Positions 1-12,479 of a stretch of 64,000 nucleotides of DNA are shown one piece after another. The translations under genes and the position numbers were made by a program. Position 1 is the first letter of the stretch. The number at the start of each line of letters is the position of its first letter. The stretch covers positions 189,423 through 253,422 of the forward strand of contig JXTC01000190.1 in assembly GCA_002914845.1 (NCBI GenBank), read 5' to 3'. The notes beneath the pieces were generated by a model. It made no database searches. It was not told the DNA's origin and saw only the letters and a program-made list of their open reading frames with translations. Origin of the DNA: Trema orientale (lineage: Eukaryota > Streptophyta > Magnoliopsida > Rosales > Cannabaceae).

Positions 1-22
1 TTAAGGGTTACTAATATCGTTC

Positions 23-331
23 GTTAATCCTCTTAGAAACAATTGGCAGTCAAAGTCTCAATTTTCTTAGCTTTTTTTTTCTTCTTTTAAAAATTCAGAA
101 TCTTATTCTTGACTAAAGTTTCCAAACTGTGTACTCTGTAATGACTTATTTCTATTAAATATTTAATAGTTTGTGACAAAAAGATCATTTTTGTAATAAT
201 TATATAATTCAGGAGCTATTATTATGTAAGTTAAAAATTCGTCTAGTAAAGTGACACTACAAGTATAATTCAGGGGCTGTTAATAACGTTAACCCTTTTA
301 GAAACAATTGGCGGTCAAGGTCTCGATTTTT
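23..331. repeat. Two-copy direct repeat at left edge
   Basis: A stretch of about 43 bases at 23-66 recurs at 289-331 with a few changes; both contain the core TTAGAAACAATTGGC followed by GGTC/AGTC and a T-rich tract. The spacing is about 266 bases. No coding content is visible. It may be an edge of a repeated element cut by the window start, but I cannot assign a family. Confidence 0.6.
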
Positions 332-1129
332 CATTTTTTTTTGTCTCAAGAACATCAACATAAAATTTTTATGTATCATCTAAACCGTGAAAAGTTACAA
401 GTGAAATGTGAAAGGTTTTTTGATATGCGGCTATGGCCGGTGAAATCCTGAATCATTCTAGGGTTTAGACACACTCATGTGGTAGTTACTTTTAAAGCAT
501 TGCTGTAAATATTGTTAACGATGTATAAGGATCAACCAAAATAGTGAAATACAAATCAGTGATACACATAAAAGACCACTGTGTTATTCTGTCTTGTTAT
601 TATTATTCATCTGTAAAACAAAATTAAGAAAACTGGATAAAAATGGTGGAAAGGCCATACATTCATTTGAGAAGGGGGCCGGCCTGGTGCTATTACACGA
701 ATAAACAACTCTGCCGGTAGTAAACTCGTAATCAGAAGAAATACAAAAGTGTATTTCTATTTAGGCGGATTTGTGGAAATAAGTCTGTTTTTTTGCATTA
801 TTGAGCTTTTGATTTAGAAAAACGTTTATTTTGTTGTGATCAGTATAAATAAAGGGGAAATGAACAAGATTAAAATAAAGGTATATAGGAAATATTATTT
901 GTATTATGATGTTTACTAAAAATTAATGGGAAAAATAATTATATTCATTGTAAAACTATTCATGTGTTAACCTAATGCAGAAAAAGAACTAAAAATATGT
1001 TAAATTTACTCAACTTTCTTTTTTAAAGATATCTATATTTTAAAGTAGATAGCTTTCAAGGGATAATTTCACAATATTAGTAGTAAAAAAGTATTGATGG
1101 GAGATGGAAATTCTTGCATGAGGAACTAT
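332..1129. other. AT-rich intergenic, nothing recognised
   Basis: No open frame, RNA gene or terminal repeat that I recognise. The sequence is AT-rich with many stops in all frames. Confidence 0.5.
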
Positions 1130-1288
1130 GCAAAATGACAATATGAGAAATGAAAAATCAGATGCTTAAAAATTTTTATTGGCAAAATAACTTAAGCGAC
1201 CTTTGTTTATATTGATCGTGATGGTCGCTCAATGTTAAATAGAAGATTGTAATTTTGCTAATAAAAAATTTTCATATTGTCATTTTGC
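1130..1288. mobile_element. Foldback MITE-like element, 17-bp perfect inverted ends
   Basis: The ends are perfect 17-bp inverted repeats (GCAAAATGACAATATGA at 1130-1146 and its complement at 1272-1288). The inverted symmetry continues inward through AAAATTTTT and GCAAAAT blocks to a centre with AAGCGACC and GGTCGCT. The whole 159 bp can fold on itself and codes for nothing. I could not find a convincing target duplication, so the superfamily is open. Confidence 0.65.
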
Positions 1289-1994
1289 CAAATGACTATA
1301 AATTGTGCCTCCCAAAAAAAAAAAAAAAAACCACTCTACGAATTGTGTGAACTCCACCAATTTTTCTTTTTTCCCACATTTAATAAACATCTGAATCATT
1401 ATCTTTTAGTAAACTGCCACATATGGGAATGCCTTGACTGTTAGATGAGTCCCATCTTTAGGCTATATATTGGTTTTGAAGAGTTATGACTTCAAAGAGT
1501 GGATGGAATAATGGTCCCATTAAAGTAGATCCAAACGTATCTTCAAATGGACCCGTTGACGTGGTCATCATGTGACATGTCGCTAACTGCAAAACCTAAA
1601 ATTAAATACATATATGTAAAGAGAGAGTTTAGAAAACGACATTATCAAAAGGAGTCATCACACGGCGCATTTTAACAGTTACTTCCACTTAAAAAATGGT
1701 GACACATAAGGTTTTTCGGATGAGTTTAGACGCATTATATAATAATATTTATAACATTACGAATAATATATCTATAATATTACGACAAAGAGCAGGACAT
1801 TGCAGTTTGCTTAGCTTTTGAGCATTATTAATATCATAGTGTAGACTTTTCCTGAGTTTAACAATATTATAGAACAATCATCTGAATAAAACCTTAGCAT
1901 AAGCTGATAAGAACAATAAAATCTTAGCATAATCCGAGGAGAAAGTGAAATCATCATAATCGTGCCAACCGTATGGAAACAGAGGATCTGAATC
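1289..1994. other. Upstream region of the GH27 gene
   Basis: There are no open frames of note. It includes a poly-A run near 1313-1330 and AT-rich stretches. It probably holds the distal promoter of the gene starting at 2188, but the sequence does not prove any element. Confidence 0.4.
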
Positions 1995-2000
1995 CACGTG
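1995..2000. promoter_or_regulatory. G-box hexamer upstream of GH27 gene
   Basis: CACGTG lies about 190 bp upstream of the ATG at 2188. This is the core plant bZIP/bHLH binding hexamer (known), but a single hexamer can occur by chance and function is only inferred. The truncated downstream copy has CACATG at the matching place near 7614. Confidence 0.3.
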
Positions 2001-2187
2001 TTACAGATATTTCAGTTTTCACCCGCGAAAAGAAGAAAGAGTGTTAAACTGTAAGAAATAAAACGTAAAAGACAGTCAGCGGTTTTTACAGTTTGACGGC
2101 ATCAGGTTCCCCGTTAAATGCTCAGTATTAAAAGCCCAAAACTTCTCAGTCTGCTCTGCTCTAATTCTATGCCTCTCCTCTCTAGCC

Positions 2188-5100
2188 ATGAATTTACAGG
2201 TCTTCTTCTTCTTCTCAAGCTCCATATGTTTCTTCTTCCATGGCTTCTTTCCCAGGTACTTCTTTCTCTCTAGCTTCATTCTTAGTTTGTATATATCATC
2301 ATCATCATCATCATAGAAGTGAGTAATTTCTGCTTTGGAATTAAATTAATGTCAAAAGCTAAAGTAAGATGACTGAGTCGACTCATGAGTGGACCAATGT
2401 TTTTTTGGGGCATTTTTCTTGAGCTAATTCGGTCAGAAAAGGGATAAAAACAAAAACCCATTTCAGAACTAGTGCGTTTGATTGTCTTCTGTGAGTAACG
2501 ACTTCAGTAACTTTTCCCTTCTGGTTAACTGATGAGTGACCATCTTATGAGTTATGAACTTAAGACCAGTTACACGCTATTTTGTTTTTTAATTTTTTTT
2601 TATAATAATTGAAAACCCTCTAAAAGTTATGAACAATGCCTCGTTATATTTTGCTAGAGTTGTTTTCAAGGCGAGGAATAATACGCCATACTATTTGATG
2701 TTATGATCATTACAATCCCACACAAAAGGAAAATTGCCAGCTTCATGAAGCAAATTATGTAATGGAAAAAATAATTTCAGGGTGTTAGCAGAAGAGCATG
2801 CTAGCTTGCCACCTAGAGGTTGGAACTCGTATGATTCTTTTTGCTGGACAATTTCTGAAGAAGAGTTCCTGAAAAGTGCTGAAATCATATCTAAGCAGCT
2901 ACTTCCTCACGGATACGAGGTGCAAAGATGGTGGATTGACATTTGATAAATTTTTTTTTTTTGTTTAACAAGAGAATTATTGTGCATTTATTATTATTAT
3001 ATTTTTCTTGCAATACAGTATGTAGTCGTGGATTATCTTTGGTATAGAAGAAAGGTTCCCGGCGCTTATACTGACTCTCTTGGGTTTGATGTAATCGACG
3101 AATGGGGCAGAATGATCCCTGATCCAGGTAGGTGGCCTTCCTCCAAAGGCGGAAAAGGGTTCACTGAAGTAGCTAATAAAGTGCATAGCCTGGGTTTGAA
3201 GTTTGGGATTCATGTCATGAGAGGAATAAGTACACAGGCAGTAAATGCAAATACGCCAATCTTGGACACAACCACGGTATAAACTCTACCATAACTCAAA
3301 ATTTTACTGCTTTATGTCAAGTATGATTCAGATGATGTATTCTTTGTTGTAGTTAATCTGTTGTTAGAATCATTAGCTAACCACAAATCATTTACGCTGG
3401 AAAGAAACAAATGGTTTGTGTAACAACTCAAAGCCCTTAGCAAAGGACTGTCAATGTTTGAGCTTTCACTTTTTATTCTTATCAGGGAGGTGCTTATGAA
3501 GAGTCTGGAAGAAAGTGGACTGCAAAAGATATAGGGATCAAGGAAAGGGCTTGCGCATGGATGACACATGGTTTTATGAGTGTGGACACCAAGTTGGGGG
3601 CTGGAAGGGCCTTCCTTAGGTCACTCTATAAGCAGTATGCCGAGTGGGGTGTAGATTTTGGTAATTTGACCTTCTGATGAGTGAAACTTATCTTGATTAG
3701 TTCAATGTGCTACAAGGACTTTGGCATCATTAGTATTATTCTGACTTATTTTGTTATTGACAACTCTTTTTCTTCCAGTGAAACACGACTGTGTGTTTGG
3801 TGATGATTTGGATGTGAATGAAATAAGCTACGTTTCAGAGGTAAGGTAGCCTGCATTATCTCCTTCTCTCTATGGTAATGCCATCACTAACAATGTTTTG
3901 GCTGCATTTGCTTGTCCAGGTTCTGAAGGAACTTGACCGTCCTATACTGTATTCTCTGTCTCCTGGAACCAGTGTGACGCCTGCCATGGCCAAGGCTGTA
4001 AATGGATTGGTCAACATGTACCGGATAACTGGGGATGACTGGGATACTTGGGCAGATGTTGCATCCCATTTCGATGTTACCAGGTGAAAATAGTTTGTTG
4101 TTCAGAACTTGATTTCATACCGCACAACTGTCTCTTTTCCTTTTGGTTTCTTTTCTTTTGCGGAGGAAAAGGATAAGATTTATTGATTAGTCTATAACAG
4201 AATTTCATTAATCTGTTCTTCATCAGAGATTTTGCTACTGCTAATATGGTAGGAGCGGAGGGATTGCTTGGGAGGTCATGGCCTGACTTGGATATGCTAC
4301 CACTGGGATTGCTTACTGATCCAGGTCAAGACTTGGCATTTCATTTTTCCGCTACATGTTAATGATTGGTTTAACCCTTGTACTTCTCCGGAGTGTGAAG
4401 TAGAATATGGATTGATGAACTCATCTAAGAAGTCAAGAAAACTGAACACAAGAAAGTCAAATCTGCATTAGCTTAATCCCCTCAAGAAATATTAATTGTG
4501 ATTGCCTGAGCAACTTCTGTTAAGAATTCCTTTACAATTCACAACAAACCTCTGAGAAGTTATGCTGTTTGTTCATTTTTCATAACTTCCCTAAAAAAGT
4601 TGATAGTAAATTATTGCTTTTGAACTGCTTAGATTTTGCAGGGCTACTTAGATAGATGATCGTTTTGAATTTTTATGACAATAGGTTCAAATGAAGGTCC
4701 ACACAGAACGTGTAATCTTAATTTATATGAGCAAAGAACTCAGGTATGGGAATAAATACAAGTGTGTTATTCTCTTTATACTTTCCGTTTAATATGTACT
4801 TTTCCTAATCTGATGCTTTTTGAATTCACAGATGACTTTGTGGTCTATGTCCAAGTCTCCTCTCATGTTTGGAGGGGATGTGAGAAAGCTTGATGAAACC
4901 ACTTACAGTCTAATTACTAATCCTATCTTGCTGGAGATAAATCAATTTAGCTCAAACAATATTGAGGCATGATAACTCTTCTAATCTTGGAGTCTTGTTA
5001 AAGATAAATTCTTTCATTGTAGCAATATGAGATATTTCTTTGTTGAATTTACAGTTCCCTCATATTACTAGCACGAAGAACTCGAAGAAGGGAGATGATA

Positions 5101-6679
5101 CTATCTACTGGCAGTCAAGAAAATGTTTGACAGATAGAGCTTCAGAAGCACAGGTACTGGGTCTCACTACCTGTGCAGATATGAAAGCGGTTGGGTGGTC
5201 TAGTGAAGCTCTTGAGCAAGATCCTGAACAGATCTGTTGGAAACAAAATTTAGGAAGCAAACATCAGACGCCATTTTGCCTATACAAGAGAGAATCTCTG
5301 CTGACATCGTAATTGTTCTTATTTATGTCTCTGTTATATTGTCTTGAATTGTTTGCTGGAGTTTCCACTCTTTAATACTAATATGATAATTTTCATATGA
5401 ATGTTGATGTAGAGATGAAGACATAACTGACAAACAGCAATATCAAGGGAAACTCCAGTTATTAGCTACAGACCAACCTGATTTTTGCTTGCATGCTTCT
5501 CCAAAACGAAAGGTCACCTCAAAAGAGCACAAGAGAGGTTCATTTTCACCTTGCAGATGGGATGCAAATCAGGTACTCCTTTTTTCCTATCTTTTAGATA
5601 TATAAAGATGGAAACCATTTTTCAATGAATCTGCACCTAAGCAATAACATACAGATATTCTTTGTTTCTCACTCTGAATTTTTCAATCCGAAGCCTTTTA
5701 TGCATATGATCCTCCTTGTTTCTAATTTTTTAAGTGTTCGATAAAATGAATTCTAATTTTTTAAGTGTTCGATAAAATGAAATCTGACATATTTATTATT
5801 AACAGATGTGGGAATTACATCGTAATGGAACACTCACAAATAGTTATTCCGGCCTATGCGCAACAGTGAATTCTGCTGAAGGTGATAACTTTTTAAACCG
5901 AATGCCTTAGTGTATTTCAAGCAGAATAGAGTTCCTGTGCACATTAACTTATTCGATCTTTTTAAAGTTATCTTTTATTTTATGAATATTTTACTTACAA
6001 TCGCTGATCATTCATGCAGCTAAAGTCAACTCCGGTGGAGTTCGCTCATGGATTGCAACTGGAAGAAAAGGTTTGATTTCTTACCCGCTGGAGAAAAAAG
6101 ATTTAAGAAAATTGGTTACTCTAGAAAATACCTTAAAACAGTCTTCTGCTATTTGAACAAAACAAAGATTTGTATTCTGAAGACTTCGGAAACAAAAGAA
6201 ATGACTTATTGCTGGGTAATAGATTTTCCAGAATACTCCTTTAATCTGGTGTTGCGGACATCCCTGAATAATCTGTGGAAACTTTTGATGTTCAAATTCC
6301 AAACATAATGAATAAACTAGTATGGAAACAAATTATCATGCCAGCGATGAATTAGCTACCACACCATGACCATTTATCTTTAACTTTAATTTCCTTCCAT
6401 TAAATTTGTGTCATAAGTTTCAATCTAACAAATACTGGTTCCTCCACAGGAGAAGTATATGTTGCTTTTTTCAACCTGAACCCAGTGACTACAGTTATAT
6501 CGGCAAAGATATCCGACCTGGCGAAGGCTCTTCCTAGTGCCAATTTGAATGACTCTTCCTGCAAATATAGAGAAGTGTGGAGTGGGAAAGACTATGGAGT
6601 AGCAAACCAATCAATATCAATAGCAGTGGAAACTCATGGAACTGCACTATTTGTCTTGAACTGTGCTAGTGCATTATGA
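2188..6679 (+). CDS. APSE: GH27 beta-L-arabinopyranosidase / alpha-galactosidase (APSE-like), 14 coding exons
   Basis: Exons: 2188-2255, 2781-2919, 3019-3276, 3486-3660, 3779-3840, 3920-4083, 4227-4324, 4685-4743, 4832-4966, 5055-5308, 5413-5572, 5806-5881, 6020-6070 and 6450-6679. They sum to 1929 nt (642 aa plus stop) with every phase matching, so the gene looks intact. Residues 1-22 are a phenylalanine-rich, signal-peptide-like leader. GH27 landmarks seen: GWNSYDSF (about 36-43), the nucleophile context VKHDC (Asp about 217), RITGD (the RxxxD acid/base motif, Asp about 273) and SWPDLDMLP (about 306-314). The C-terminal part is beta-rich (VYVAFFNLNP). I recognise the family as the plant APSE group, which in Arabidopsis releases terminal beta-L-arabinopyranose and alpha-galactose from cell-wall glycans; substrate here is inferred. 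Location is probably secreted or apoplastic. Intron 9 uses a GC donor. A broken copy lies 1.2 kb downstream. Confidence 0.92.
4967..5054 (+). other. GC-AG intron in the GH27 gene
   Basis: Exon 9 ends in ...AATATTGAG and is followed by GCATGA. No GT near the boundary keeps the reading frame, and the next exon resumes at TTCCCTCATATT after an ordinary TTTACAG acceptor. The join gives the continuous peptide SSNNIEFPHIT, expected for the family. GC donors are a known minor class of plant introns; the donor context (GAG/GCATGA) is weaker than the usual AG/GCAAGT. Confidence 0.75.
5721..5782. repeat. Perfect 31-bp tandem duplication in intron 11
   Basis: The 31-bp unit starting TCTAATTTTTTAAGTGTTCG occurs twice back to back, inside the GH27 intron. 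It looks like a recent local duplication with no effect on splice sites. Confidence 0.85.
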
Positions 6680-7166
6680 ACTAGAAGCATGCTCTCGATA
6701 CAGATAGTACTTTTCACTTCTTTTTTTACTTTTTGATGGGGAAGGGAAAAAATCCAATTTTTCCATTAATTGGACTGAGGAAAATGAACACATGGGTTTC
6801 AAGGTCAAGACATAACATATGTACAATGTAATATGGACTGAAGGAATATTTAATACGAGGTGACATGAGCAAACCATGAATGCAAGATACCTATTGATTA
6901 TGAAGAACGATTTATTACAATTCTCATTTAAGGTTTTCCAACTTATCTTTTTATTTGAGGGAGAGAACTCCATTGCCTTGTTCATAAAATTAATTAATCA
7001 CTCCTGAAAGAACTAGTGTGGGTATATTTGCAATGAAGTAACATAGCAGAGACCTCATAAACAAGTACAAAATATTTTTATTTCTTAGCAAGAAGGTTAC
7101 GTGCTAACTGCCAACGTACTTTATACTATTACAATAACAATTATCATGATTTTCTTATGTTAAAAT
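6680..7166. other. 3' flank of GH27 gene
   Basis: This is non-coding, AT-rich sequence right after the TGA stop at 6677-6679. It should contain the 3' UTR and polyadenylation region. No further gene or element is recognised. Confidence 0.4.
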
Positions 7167-7220
7167 GAAAAGATAAAATGGTCATTGTATCCTGAAAAGA
7201 TAAAATGGTCATTGTATCCT
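7167..7220. repeat. 27-bp tandem duplication
   Basis: The unit beginning GAAAAGATAAAATGGTCATT occurs twice in tandem (7167-7193 and 7194-7220) without differences. It is non-coding. Confidence 0.85.
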
Positions 7221-7512
7221 CTATCTATATATTTTGACAAATTTATTCTCGAAAAAAATTGTGTATCCATATTCAAACTATGCTATTATTTTTAAAATAT
7301 TTAAAAAAAAGACGTATTGACTTACAAAAATTAGGCAAAATATAAACGGAGAGTACGAATTTTTTGAGTTCCAAAATACGAAGGTAATTTTTTCCAAATG
7401 CCAAAATATAGTTGCAACTGCCAAAATATAGAATTTAAATTGTAGAAAGACTAAATTTCATTGTATTTTTTTTTTCTTTTCTTCAATTAACTTTTAGTTA
7501 AATCCAATTCAT

Positions 7513-7690
7513 CAAATCCACGGAGGTAAAACATAAATATATCTGAAGACAAAAGGAAAAAAAAAAAACACGTCATCATTTCAACAATCAATGAAGATTC
7601 TGTTAATCAAATCCACATGTTACAGAGGTAAACATGAATCTATCCAACGATAAATTACAAAATTAACACGTCGTCATTTCAATAATTAAT
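7513..7690. repeat. Diverged tandem repeat, about 95-bp period
   Basis: Two related copies (7513-7591 and 7608-7690) both run from CAAATCCAC through GAGGTAAA to ACACGTC(A/G)TCATTTCAA. It is non-coding, lying just upstream of the truncated GH27 copy. Confidence 0.6.
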
Positions 7691-7796
7691 TAAATCCAGC
7701 TCATCAAAACAAACCGTTGGCGTCGATTTATCCCCGTACCGTACATCTCGCATGCTAAAACGAGCGCTGTACCATGGGTTAGTACCTTACAAAACG

Positions 7797-7818
7797 TATA
7801 TATATATATATATATATA
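7797..7818. repeat. (TA)n microsatellite
   Basis: An uninterrupted TA dinucleotide run of about 11 units, about 90 bp upstream of the start of the pseudogene. Confidence 0.9.
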
Positions 7819-7904
7819 CACAAATTATGGAACTCAACTCTAGCTTCAAGGATTGTAAGTGAAAGCTCCATTCATCGTCATCACGACTACTTCAAGCTCT
7901 AGCC

Positions 7905-8789
7905 ATGAAGTTTTAGGTGGTCTTCTGCTTCTTCTCAAGCACCATATGTTTCTTCTTCTTCCTAGGCCTCCTTCATAGGTGTGTTCTTTCTCTCTAGCTT
8001 CATCCTTAGTTTCTCCATTTTCTCGAGCTAATTCAGTGAAAAAATGGATAAAATCAAAAACCCATTTCAGAATTACTGTGTTTGATTTTTTTCTGCAAGA
8101 AATAATGACTTCAGTAATTCTTGCATGGCTCTCAAAAACAAGCCTTCTAATGGCAATGGACAATGACTTGTTATATTTTTCCAAAGCTTAGTCTTTGGTA
8201 ACGAAATTGTTTAGTTGAGGATCATACTTGTTTGTGTGGCTAGTCAATATATAATCCCATTAAGAAGGAAAAGTGGGAAGCTTCATTAAGCAAATGAAGT
8301 GCTGGAAAAATTGATTTCAGGGGGTCAGAAGGAGAGCATGCTAGCTTGCCATCCAGAGGTTGGAACTCTTATGATTCTTTTAGTGGGACCATTTCTGAAG
8401 AAGAGTTCCTGCAAAGTGCTGAAATCATATCGAAGAAGCTCCTTCTTCATGGATACGAGGTGCAAAGATGGTGAGTTTTTCTCTATATAACGTGAGATTT
8501 AATGAGCATTTTTCTTTTTTCAATACAGTATGCGATGGTGAATTATCTTTGGTATAGAAGAAAGGTTCCCGGCATCATGCTGACTCTCTTGGATTCGATG
8601 TGATCGATGAATGGGGCAGAATGATCCCTGATCCGGATAGGGGGCCTTCCTCCAAAGGAGGAAAAGGGTTCACTGAAGTATCCAAAAAAGTACATAGCTT
8701 GGGCTTGAAGTTTGGGATTCATGTCATGAATGGAATAAGTACACAAGCAGTACATGCAAATACTGCCATCTTAATTGGATACAACCAAG
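7905..8789 (+). pseudogene. Truncated tandem copy of the GH27 APSE-like gene (exons 1-3 only)
   Basis: Three blocks match the first three exons of the gene at 2188-6679: 7905-7978, 8321-8459 and 8529-8789, with splice-like borders in the same places. It is broken several times. The fourth codon of exon 1 is TAG where the parent has CAG. One base is missing in exon 3 shortly after RRKVPG, shifting frame to a TGA. VVVDYLWY has become AMVNYLWY, losing an Asp. Similarity continues about 65 bp into intron 3 and then stops, so exons 4-14, including both catalytic Asp positions, are absent. Exon 2 (GWNSYDSF, SEEEF) is still open. No enzyme can come from it; transcription by a shared promoter is possible but not shown. 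Confidence 0.88.
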
Positions 8790-8855
8790 GTATAAAGACA
8801 ACCATATAACTCGACATTTTACTGTTGTCTGTCATGTGCGATTCAAATGATAAGC

Positions 8856-9598
8856 ACTGGTCATTGTGTTTTATCTGTTATATATAAAACCATTCATTAA
8901 CACAAGTACACAACACCAAATTGTTTAAGCTTGTGAAAAATTATGGGAATTTGACATATTTGCGCCTACATTTTTAAATGTTTCATATTTTTAGTAATAA
9001 ATATGTAGGAAATAAGAGATTTGCATTTAAAATTTTCTGATCATCATTTGCAGTGGTGATTTTATTTTTATTTGCAGGATCATCTTGCATTTCATGGTGT
9101 CCTTTGCCTTTTAAAACCCGTGATCTTTTTTTTGACATAATAATATACTTTTCTTTGATATCTAAATCGTGTTTTTTCTGTTTCAGTCATATTTTTCCTA
9201 TTCTCATGTCATAATTCTCCTTCATGCTTTCTTATTTTCTCTTTGTTTTCATCTATAGGACTTCTCTTGGATTCGTTATAGTCGAAGTATCATATATGTT
9301 AACCACATTTGTTTTAAATGCACTTGTACTTTCATCATCGGTATTTTTAATTTGGCTTGTAAATCTATGTCTGTATCGAAACGTACATAAGTCTCGCTTT
9401 CGTTACTCATATTTTTATTCTATATTGCCATCGTAGTAACTACAACCAAAAAAAGCAGAAAAAAAAATAGAAAAAGAAAAATTAAGTATGGTCAGTTAAA
9501 AAATAATAAGAGATGACGAGGAAAAAAGTATTCTGCGTAGATGGATACGTAAAGGAATTAAAAAATGATACACTATTATTTAAAAAAGACATACTTAT
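8856..9598. other. AT-rich intergenic, nothing recognised
   Basis: Sequence between the end of similarity to the GH27 gene and the left LTR of the next element. The only open frame (9224-9436) is low-complexity, hydrophobic and has no family I recognise; I regard it as chance. Confidence 0.45.
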
Positions 9599-10154
9599 TG
9601 ATGTACTTGAAATGTCTAATGAGAAAAATCTTTCAAAAAATTAGGGACAACCTACAATAATTTGTTGATTCGCTCACAAATATCAAGAACTAGGCTTCAA
9701 ACAACTGTTGATTCTCATCGAATATAGGAAATTTGGGAAGAAAAGAGATATTCTCCCTCTAAAATTTAATTGATCAACTCAAAACTGATAGTAAAAGGCA
9801 CTAAGGCTTAAAATATATAGAAAACTAGACAAAACACGAAACCTTAACGAAAATATTAAATTATTTTGAAATTTGATAACAAAATAAAGGGAAAAAACGC
9901 AAAAACGGATAACAAAAAAAATGCTAAAATCGCAAATCGGTAGACTAAGTGGTAGACCAGTTCTGTCTATCAAAAACGGGCAATAGACTGATTATGTCTA
10001 CCGATTTTGGCAGAGACTAATTTGCACTTTTCGAACGAAAAATGGCCAACCCATTGTTGGATGCAGTAGACCCGAAACCCTAAGTGGTCTACCAGAAATG
10101 CCAGCTTCTATTTCCTATGATCGTAGCACTCGAAAAACTCTATCTCATGATGCA
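9599..10154 (-). repeat. 3' LTR of the minus-strand gypsy remnant
   Basis: About 556 bp matching 12676-13244 throughout, for example the blocks CTGATAGTAAAAGGC and AACTAGACAAAACACGAAA. On the minus strand it begins TGCATCATGAGA, which is where the two copies start to agree. The tail of the integrase frame runs into it. The outer edge at 9599 is less certain. Confidence 0.65.
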
Positions 10155-10398
10155 CTAGATCATCCTTCCTTATGTGCAGAAAATTCGTCCTCAAATTTAG
10201 AATAGTATCTTCATCAGAAGAATCGCCACAAAATGGAATTAAACGTTTGATGTTGAAAATATCCATTGTACGAATGTGTGAAGGCAGCTTTAGACAGTCC
10301 GCATTAGGATTGATCTTTTTGAGTATTTCAAGCGGTCCAATCTTCTTTGCTGAGAGCTTGTTATATTCGCCAACAGAAAATCGATCCTTTAGAAGCAC
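10108..10398 (-). pseudogene. Gypsy integrase C-terminal fragment
   Basis: A 96-codon minus-strand frame contains DRFSVGEYNKLSAKKIGPLE and a tail ending FFECYDHRK. This is the integrase C-terminal (GPY-type) region of Ty3/gypsy polyproteins. It reads into the 3' LTR before stopping. It lacks the catalytic core. Confidence 0.7.
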
Positions 10399-12479
10399 AA
10401 CTCAAACAAAGTCACAAACTTCAAACTCTATGTGTCATCAATTCACCAACTTCAAACCCTATGTGTCATCATTTCTCAAACTCTATGTGTCGTTTCTTTT
10501 TATCTGCATCCGCCTTGTACTTCAATGTAGCTTACATCAAATTATCATATACCTTGCACTAGGTCTCTTGCAAACTTTGAACAAGTATTCGGCCTTTCCA
10601 TAGATCTTAGCCTTAGTTAGTAATGGAATAAGATTAAGAAGACCTCATGGGACCACAAAGTACACTACCTGAAAAAGGCTAAAACTCCTGCTTCGATTTA
10701 CAGCATAGTTATAAGCAAACTCTACCTGACATAGCTTTTGATCCTAACTTTTCACATGATCACCAACTAAATATCTTAACATATCCCAAAGATGATTCAC
10801 CATCTTTGTTTGTCCATCCTCAAACTAAACATCTTCCACAAGCTACTCCAAAAGTGACTATTGACGCGAGAATCTCTGTAAGAAACAATTGAGGTAGGAA
10901 AACCATGCACCTAATACATCTCTCAAAAATACAACTATGCTATATTAACCGCATCTATTTTACAGGGAATAAATTCATTATCTTTAAAAAATGGTCAACT
11001 ACCATATAGATAGAATCATTACTCCATTGTATCCTCAGCAACCCCAATACAAAACTTTTGTCACTCTCAAAGCCTTTCTTCATATTATCTTTTTTCATTT
11101 GGTTGTCTACTACTTTTTTTTTCCATCTATTTGGTTTTATTTTCATGTGTTTGATTTTACTTTCATGTGTGATATTTTTATAAAATAACTATATTTGAAA
11201 GAAATAGGTTTTGACTAGGCAAAAAAGGCCCGAAGTAATGGACTTTTGAAGAAGTTTAAAGCTAGCTTAATACAACACTTTTATAACAAATTTAACACAA
11301 TAAATTTGTATGTATATGTATCATGCTATATATAATACATACAAAAAAATGGCAAAAGTCTAGTGGGGCAACTGCCCTCACTGGCCCCTATACAGCTCTA
11401 TCTTTGATCACAGCTTGTTGTGAAACTGCAACATCTCATTTCTTTTTTAGCCAAACTAGCTTGTATGGCCTGTGATGCTTCTTAGTCTTCACCTCAAGTT
11501 TCTATACCACTTCTTCATACACAATATTCTCCCAGCTACTAGCATCAACAATAAACGTACATACCTTACCCATAATGGTACGTTGATTGGAAAATATTGT
11601 TTGTGCAGTCAATCATCTTCTATAGCTCGTATTATTAAATAAGAGTGCTAAACCACAAGTAATGGCCCATTATCACCTTCCAAATATTCTTTCTCTGTTG
11701 CGTCATCATTAAAATTAAGCTCCTTGCCAATCTCCATATCATCCCCCACCTCTCCGGGTTTACCAGATAAAGTCCTCTTGTCGGATTTCTTATAATATTC
11801 TTGTCTGTGACCAGTTTTTCGACACCTAAAGTATTTAATCTTACTAGTTGTTACTCTAGTAGATTGAGTGGTATTAGAAGGACTCTTTTGATTGGAAGTG
11901 TTAGCTTTGTCTGCTCAAATTTGATTACTGTTGCTATTTTTAACACTGAAAGATGTGCCACCTAATTATCTTAAGGCTTGTTTCTGCACTTGAAAAGTAC
12001 ACGTTGGTGCGTTGTAGACACGTTGATTGGGTCGAACAAATTAATAGTGTCTTGAATTTGAGGCTACAATCCTCTAATATACCTTGTCACCAACTGGTCA
12101 TCCATCTCTTGATCTCATTATGCACTAACAATCGATAGAATTCAATTGTGTAGTCATCTATAGAGCGGGTTCCTTGCCGTAAGTTCTAGAACCTTTGGTA
12201 TATTAATCTCTAGAAATTATAGGGCAGAAACTCATTACGCATTTTCTTCTTCATCTTGTCCCACTCTATAATCTTTGATTTCCTTAATCTCATCCTGGTC
12301 ATCTTGCCACCATGAGGCAGCTCTACCACTGAGCCTTGTTACAATCAGTGAAACTTTCTTATTTTAGGAACTCTCTTGAACTCAAATACCCAATCTAGAA
12401 ATTCTTCTGGTTGTATATTCCTATGTAATTCAAGAACCTCAGTGTGAATTCCCGTCTCCCAAAGTCGTCTATCATCCTT

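Noticed and set aside
9224..9436. 70-codon plus-strand frame, hydrophobic
   Set aside because: No family, no splice context, low complexity; lies in AT-rich intergenic sequence, so probably chance.
11220..11410. Minus-strand sequence resembling the CAGGGGCGGAGC element near 60172
   Set aside because: Similarity is limited to short GGGGC and AGAGCT words; not enough to call a copy inside the gypsy remnant.
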